Positions 6,088 through 8,726 of a stretch of DNA of 8,726 nt are shown one piece after another. The position numbers were made by a program, and so were the translations under genes. The notes beneath the pieces were generated by a model that made no database searches, was not told where the DNA came from, and worked only from the letters and a program-made list of their open reading frames with translations. How positions within the stretch are numbered: the stretch's first letter is position 1; every line of letters starts with the position of its first letter. Source of the stretch: Clostridiaceae bacterium (GTDB lineage: Bacteria; Bacillota; Clostridia; DSM-8532); contig DUSJ01000246.1 of assembly GCA_012842645.1 (NCBI GenBank), positions 1-8,726 on the forward strand, written 5' to 3'.

Positions 6088-6303
6088 GTCAAATGTTTTG
6101 ATTTTATCTATGGTTTCATTGACTTTAACTATTTCCAGCGACTCTTCCAAACACTCGGACCTATAGAACTGTTTCAGGCGAGAAGAGCATTTTATGCCGG
6201 TATCTTCGGAAACCTGGAGTTGCTTAGCCATTGCTCGGATCATGTCAAGGAAATGACTGACCAGAAGAGCAATTGAGGGCTTTCGTCCCATTTCCAGTTC
6301 CAT
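6067..6303 (-). CDS. Small hypothetical helical protein, third gene of the ECF operon
   Basis: The 78-residue product begins MELEMGRKPSIALLVSHFLD and appears mostly alpha-helical and soluble, with a moderately hydrophobic helix (about residues 9-30) and a charged C-terminal half containing two cysteines (Cys39 and Cys49). I do not recognise the family. The start at 6303 has AAGGAGGT (6318-6311) seven bases upstream; an in-frame ATG at 6339 lies before this site and inside the preceding gene, so it is less likely. The ribosome binding site overlaps the stop codon of the 417-residue gene, indicating translational coupling and a functional link to it. The gene ends within the operon's terminator. 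A role as partner or regulator of the repeat protein or the sigma factor is only a guess from context. Confidence 0.65.
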   Translation of the reverse strand: MELEMGRKPSIALLVSHFLDMIRAMAKQLQVSEDTGIKCSSRLKQFYRSECLEESLEIVKVNETIDKIKTFDKGVRLD

Positions 6304-6316
6304 GTCTGATACCTCC

Positions 6317-7570
6317 TTATAACTTGTAGTTAGCCGCATTTATAACTTTAATGTCCTTCAGACTGTCTATCCCTCCCAGGAAATTGCCGATCAAATCACC
6401 CAGGCTGCTTTTTCCTTCTTTTATACTGCTGATGGCATCCTCCAGCCTTTTGGCGGAGTCCTCAATATTAACCACATCATCAGCCACCTGTTCCACGGCG
6501 CTTCTTTGCTCAGGAGAGCAGCGGACATTGACACAGTCCTTTAGTTGAAGCCGTTCAAGGATTAGTTCGGGTGAAACATCACTGGCAATGCTAACATTGA
6601 CACAATCGATGACAGTGATACCGCCCGGGTTCTCACTGAGCATCCTGTTGTCGATGTATAACTGTATTTTATCCATTATGCACTTGTCACGAACTATCTC
6701 CAGGTTCCTGTATTCGGCGTTGATACTGAAGAACACTTCCTCCAGTGAGCCCGGGAGACGAACACTGCCATTGACATAGAGATAATCAAGTTGTTTCAGA
6801 AGTTCCCCGTCATCAGGACCGACAGCCAGATCGCCCCGGATATAAAGCTTTGTGCCGTACTTAAGCAGGAGAGATTTGGACAGCGTCACATCATCATCGA
6901 TGAACCTGCAGCCGTCGGGAACCGTAATGATCTCGATGCTATCCTGGAACAGCGGAAGGGAGGATTCGAGCAGGGACTCTGCTACAATTGCTTTATTGGT
7001 TATAAACTGGACACCCTTGTTGACCATTTCACCGATATCGAGTTCAGGATCGACGATAACAACACACTTTTGCGCGTAGTATTTTGAGTTTTTACAACGT
7101 ATTATAAATGTTTTGTCAACTATAAAAACCTTATTAAGCATTATCGCATCGTCAGGGTAACAGGTCGTGCTTCCGTTTACCTTAAGCATGCCAAGACTGG
7201 ATGCCATACTCTCGGGATACGATACACTGCCGTTTACGCATATGGATACAAATCTGCTTACAGCCTTTTCGGCTCCCGGTTCAATGGTAAGTGACCCGTT
7301 TACCATGAGAACAGCAGGTTTCCCTTCCGCATCTGACGCATGAATTGCATGTTTCCCGTTAAATGACATCAACTCGACATCTTTGTCAATTTCAACAACA
7401 TCAGAGCAGTTCATCACTACATTGTACTTGTGGAGAAGTTTGCCGGACTCGGGAGTAGTTACTACGATTGCGGCGTTTATCGTAATGTTCTCGTAGCTTT
7501 CAAGTGTTTCCTCACTGACATTCCTTGCATCACACAAAGAAGTATTGATGACCAGTTTTTTCTTTTCCAT
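6317..7570 (-). CDS. Cytosolic repeat protein with VNGS motifs, unknown family
   Basis: The 417-residue protein has no signal peptide or membrane segment. Its body is built from imperfect units of about 19-25 residues in which a short strand ending in VNGS or a variant is followed by a hydrophobic strand, a Pro/Asp turn and a short amphipathic stretch. Clear VNGS copies are at residues 90-93, 112-115, 131-134 and 266-269, with related forms at INAA (31-34), IRGD (244-247) and DCVNV (322-326 and 345-349). This suggests a solenoid, perhaps a bactofilin-like beta-helix or an LRR-like alpha/beta fold. The last 65 residues form a likely helix and a glycine-rich tail (GNFLGG, 395-400). AAAGGATGG precedes the ATG by about seven bases, 17 bases after the sigma-factor stop, and the next gene overlaps its stop with its own binding site. 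I cannot name the family; function may be scaffold, sensor or target of the sigma factor. Confidence 0.8.
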   Translation of the reverse strand: MEKKKLVINTSLCDARNVSEETLESYENITINAAIVVTTPESGKLLHKYNVVMNCSDVVEIDKDVELMSFNGKHAIHASDAEGKPAVLMVNGSLTIEPGAEKAVSRFVSICVNGSVSYPESMASSLGMLKVNGSTTCYPDDAIMLNKVFIVDKTFIIRCKNSKYYAQKCVVIVDPELDIGEMVNKGVQFITNKAIVAESLLESSLPLFQDSIEIITVPDGCRFIDDDVTLSKSLLLKYGTKLYIRGDLAVGPDDGELLKQLDYLYVNGSVRLPGSLEEVFFSINAEYRNLEIVRDKCIMDKIQLYIDNRMLSENPGGITVIDCVNVSIASDVSPELILERLQLKDCVNVRCSPEQRSAVEQVADDVVNIEDSAKRLEDAISSIKEGKSSLGDLIGNFLGGIDSLKDIKVINAANYKL

Positions 7571-7587
7571 AATGATACCATCCTTTC

Positions 7588-8034
7588 CTATTCAAGCATT
7601 TTTCTTAATTTTGCCCTTGCGGAAGCAAGCCTTGATCTTACTGTGGCAGGCGGCAGATCAAACATCTCCCCGAGTTCCGTAGCATTATAACCTTCAAAAT
7701 AACGCATTTGGAACAAGGTCCGCTCATTTTCCGGGAGCTGGCTGCACAACAGCTGCACAGTGATATTGGAATAATCGTCTTCGCTGAAGCCTTCTTCCTC
7801 GGGTTCCGAATATTTTGCCATCTTCCTGGCATTGTCAATGATTATGTTCTTAGCGGTCTGGTAGAGCCATGCCCTGCATTTGTATTCAGGCAGGTCATTG
7901 AGGATGTGCGAGTTGGCCAGTGCGCGCAGAAAGGCTTCCTGAACAACATCCTCGGCTAACGCAGGATTCCGGGTGACAGAATGGCAGAAATAAATCAGTT
8001 GGCTGTAATATTTCGAGTAAAGCAGTTCTATCAT
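7588..8034 (-). CDS. ECF-type RNA polymerase sigma factor
   Basis: The 148-residue protein contains both domains of an extracytoplasmic-function sigma-70 factor and nothing else. Region 2 spans about residues 3-73, with LAEDVVQEAFLRALAN (26-41) and the -10-recognising CRAWLYQTAKNIIIDNARK (53-71). An acidic linker (77-88) leads to region 4 (94-147), whose helix-turn-helix reads NATELGEMFDLPPATVRSRL, recognising -35 elements. It is on the short side for the class. It directs polymerase to a small regulon, probably including its own operon. GGGGTG lies six bases before the ATG at 8034 and no other start is available in frame upstream. The two downstream genes are tightly linked, yet neither is a membrane anti-sigma factor with a zinc-binding HxxxCxxC motif, which is unusual. 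Confidence 0.92.
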   Translation of the reverse strand: MIELLYSKYYSQLIYFCHSVTRNPALAEDVVQEAFLRALANSHILNDLPEYKCRAWLYQTAKNIIIDNARKMAKYSEPEEEGFSEDDYSNITVQLLCSQLPENERTLFQMRYFEGYNATELGEMFDLPPATVRSRLASARAKLRKMLE

Positions 8035-8073
8035 TCCGGCACCCCTTATCTTGATCCTTCGTTCTGCATATAT

Positions 8074-8098
8074 AACGAATGAAAAACGACAAGTGTTT
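8074..8098 (-). promoter_or_regulatory. Candidate autoregulated ECF promoter
   Basis: On the minus strand AAAC (8098-8095) and CGTT (8077-8074) are separated by 17 bases, resembling ECF promoters with an AAC-type -35 and a CGT-type -10. It lies 40 bases before the sigma-factor ATG, and A- and T-tracts (about 8099-8120) just upstream of the -35 could act as an UP element. No sigma-A-type pair fits this place better. Assignment is by pattern only, since the motif is short. Confidence 0.4.
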
Positions 8099-8186
8099 AA
8101 AAAAATTTAAAAATTTTTTCTCAATTCATCAGATTCCCGGGATCACTATATCTTAATCATGAAAGTGAGCGATATATAGCCTTTTT

Positions 8187-8214
8187 TTGATTGCAGCGTT
8201 AAAATATTTATACA
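8187..8214 (+). promoter_or_regulatory. Possible sigma-A promoter for the gamma-glutamylcyclotransferase-like gene
   Basis: TTGATT (8187-8192) and TATACA (8209-8214) are 16 bases apart, 43 bases before the ATG at 8257. Both hexamers are close to consensus. The surrounding sequence is AT-rich, so a chance match is possible. Confidence 0.4.
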
Positions 8215-8256
8215 AATGCCTTTAACCGGAATAACTTAAGACGGCAGGGATTGTAA

Positions 8257-8700
8257 ATGGCAGGGGGAAAAGATATAAACAGGGTATTCGTATATGGGAC
8301 TTTGATGGAAGGATTCCGGAACTACAAAAAATTTCTTAAAGGTAGAATAAACCGTATAATCCCGGGAAAGACGCATGGATTGCTTTATCATCTGCCCGAA
8401 GGATACCCGGCTTTGCTTGAAGGGAAAGAAGCAGTAGAAGGTGAAATAATGGAGCCTGTTGATGAAAAACTTTTGAAGGCTTTGGACAGGCTGGAGGGTT
8501 ATTCCGAGGGAAGATCCGGAAATTTGTATGTCAGAGTTGCCAGGAACATCATGACAGTGAAGGGGGAAGAGATTCCCTGCTGGGTCTACTTCTACGAAAA
8601 TGAGAGACATGCAAAGGAAAAGGGGATCCTGGTTCCCGGCGGTAACTGGAGAAAGTTCATGGAAGAGAGAGCGGAAAACGGTTTTTATCGGAGATGGTGA
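8257..8700 (+). CDS. Gamma-glutamylcyclotransferase (AIG2/YtfP-like) family protein
   Basis: The 147-residue protein has the family's signature start VFVYGTLMEGFRNYKKFL (residues 10-27) with the YGTL substrate loop, the acidic catalytic residue in LDRLEGY (Glu80), YVR at 91-93, the strand CWVYFY at 108-113 and a C-terminal GGNW (128-131). The family converts gamma-glutamyl amines or peptides to 5-oxoproline and the free amine or amino acid; bacterial members are small cytosolic proteins whose substrates are mostly unproven. The ribosome binding site is weak (CAGGGA about six bases before the ATG). It is divergent from the sigma-factor operon, sharing a 222-base intergenic region, and is followed after two bases by the start of another gene, so it heads a probable operon. 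Confidence 0.88.
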   Translation: MAGGKDINRVFVYGTLMEGFRNYKKFLKGRINRIIPGKTHGLLYHLPEGYPALLEGKEAVEGEIMEPVDEKLLKALDRLEGYSEGRSGNLYVRVARNIMTVKGEEIPCWVYFYENERHAKEKGILVPGGNWRKFMEERAENGFYRRW

Positions 8701-8702
8701 TA

Positions 8703-8726
8703 ATGAGAAATGACGACGTTTACTTA
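8703..8726 (+). CDS. Start of a following gene, cut by the window end
   Basis: An ATG at 8703 lies two bases after the cyclotransferase stop, with GGAG (8690-8693) nine bases upstream inside that gene. The frame reads MRNDDVYL to the window edge. Tight spacing suggests co-transcription and coupling with the upstream gene. Eight residues are too few to assign a family. Confidence 0.5.

Noticed and set aside
6791..7087. Plus-strand open frames opposite the VNGS-repeat gene
   Set aside because: They have no ribosome binding sites or protein-like motifs, and the minus-strand frame is continuous, repeated and part of a coupled operon.
8146..8188. Inverted repeat CTATA/TATAG followed by seven T's as a plus-strand terminator or riboswitch
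   Set aside because: The stem is only five A-T-rich pairs with a large loop, and there is no plus-strand gene upstream for it to terminate.
8236..8610. Minus-strand open frame opposite the cyclotransferase-like gene
   Set aside because: The plus-strand frame has all family motifs; the opposite frame is a shadow.

Overview
The window looks like chromosomal DNA of a low-to-moderate-GC Gram-positive bacterium, most likely a member of the Clostridia. This is inferred from strong AAAGGAGG-type ribosome binding sites, extended -10 (TGn) promoters, a lipobox lipoprotein, and protein families common there (DUF6440, stand-alone TfoX C-terminal domain, ICMT-like methyltransferase). No rRNA, tRNA, CRISPR array, transposase or phage gene was seen.

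Region by region. Positions 1-657 (+) hold a multi-pass membrane protein that resembles a degenerate CPBP (Abi) family member and may begin upstream of the window. Positions 703-888 (-) encode a 61-residue DUF6440 protein. Positions 1008-1678 (+) hold an isoprenylcysteine carboxyl methyltransferase-family membrane protein broken by a one-base frameshift near 1180-1197. Positions 1809-3593 (+) hold a probable operon: an alpha/beta hydrolase with a full catalytic triad, an NADPH-dependent FMN reductase and a stand-alone TfoX C-terminal domain protein. Positions 3623-4967 (+) hold an MFS efflux-type transporter preceded by its own promoter, an eight-codon leader ORF (MLIARPPC) and a long hairpin that covers the transporter's ribosome binding site, which is the layout of an inducible resistance attenuator. 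After a short ORF or remnant (5014-5103) and a hairpin terminator, a lipoprotein gene lies on the minus strand (5180-5848).

The minus strand from 8034 down to 6067 is a compact three-gene operon: an ECF-type sigma factor, a 417-residue cytosolic repeat protein of unknown family with recurring VNGS segments, and a 78-residue helical protein. It ends in a clear intrinsic terminator overlapping the last stop codon, and an ECF-like promoter precedes the sigma gene. No membrane anti-sigma factor is present. Divergently from it, 8257-8700 (+) encodes a gamma-glutamylcyclotransferase-family protein, followed by the first codons of another gene at the window edge.

The most promising items for novelty are the sigma/VNGS-repeat/small-protein operon and the leader-peptide attenuator of the MFS gene.
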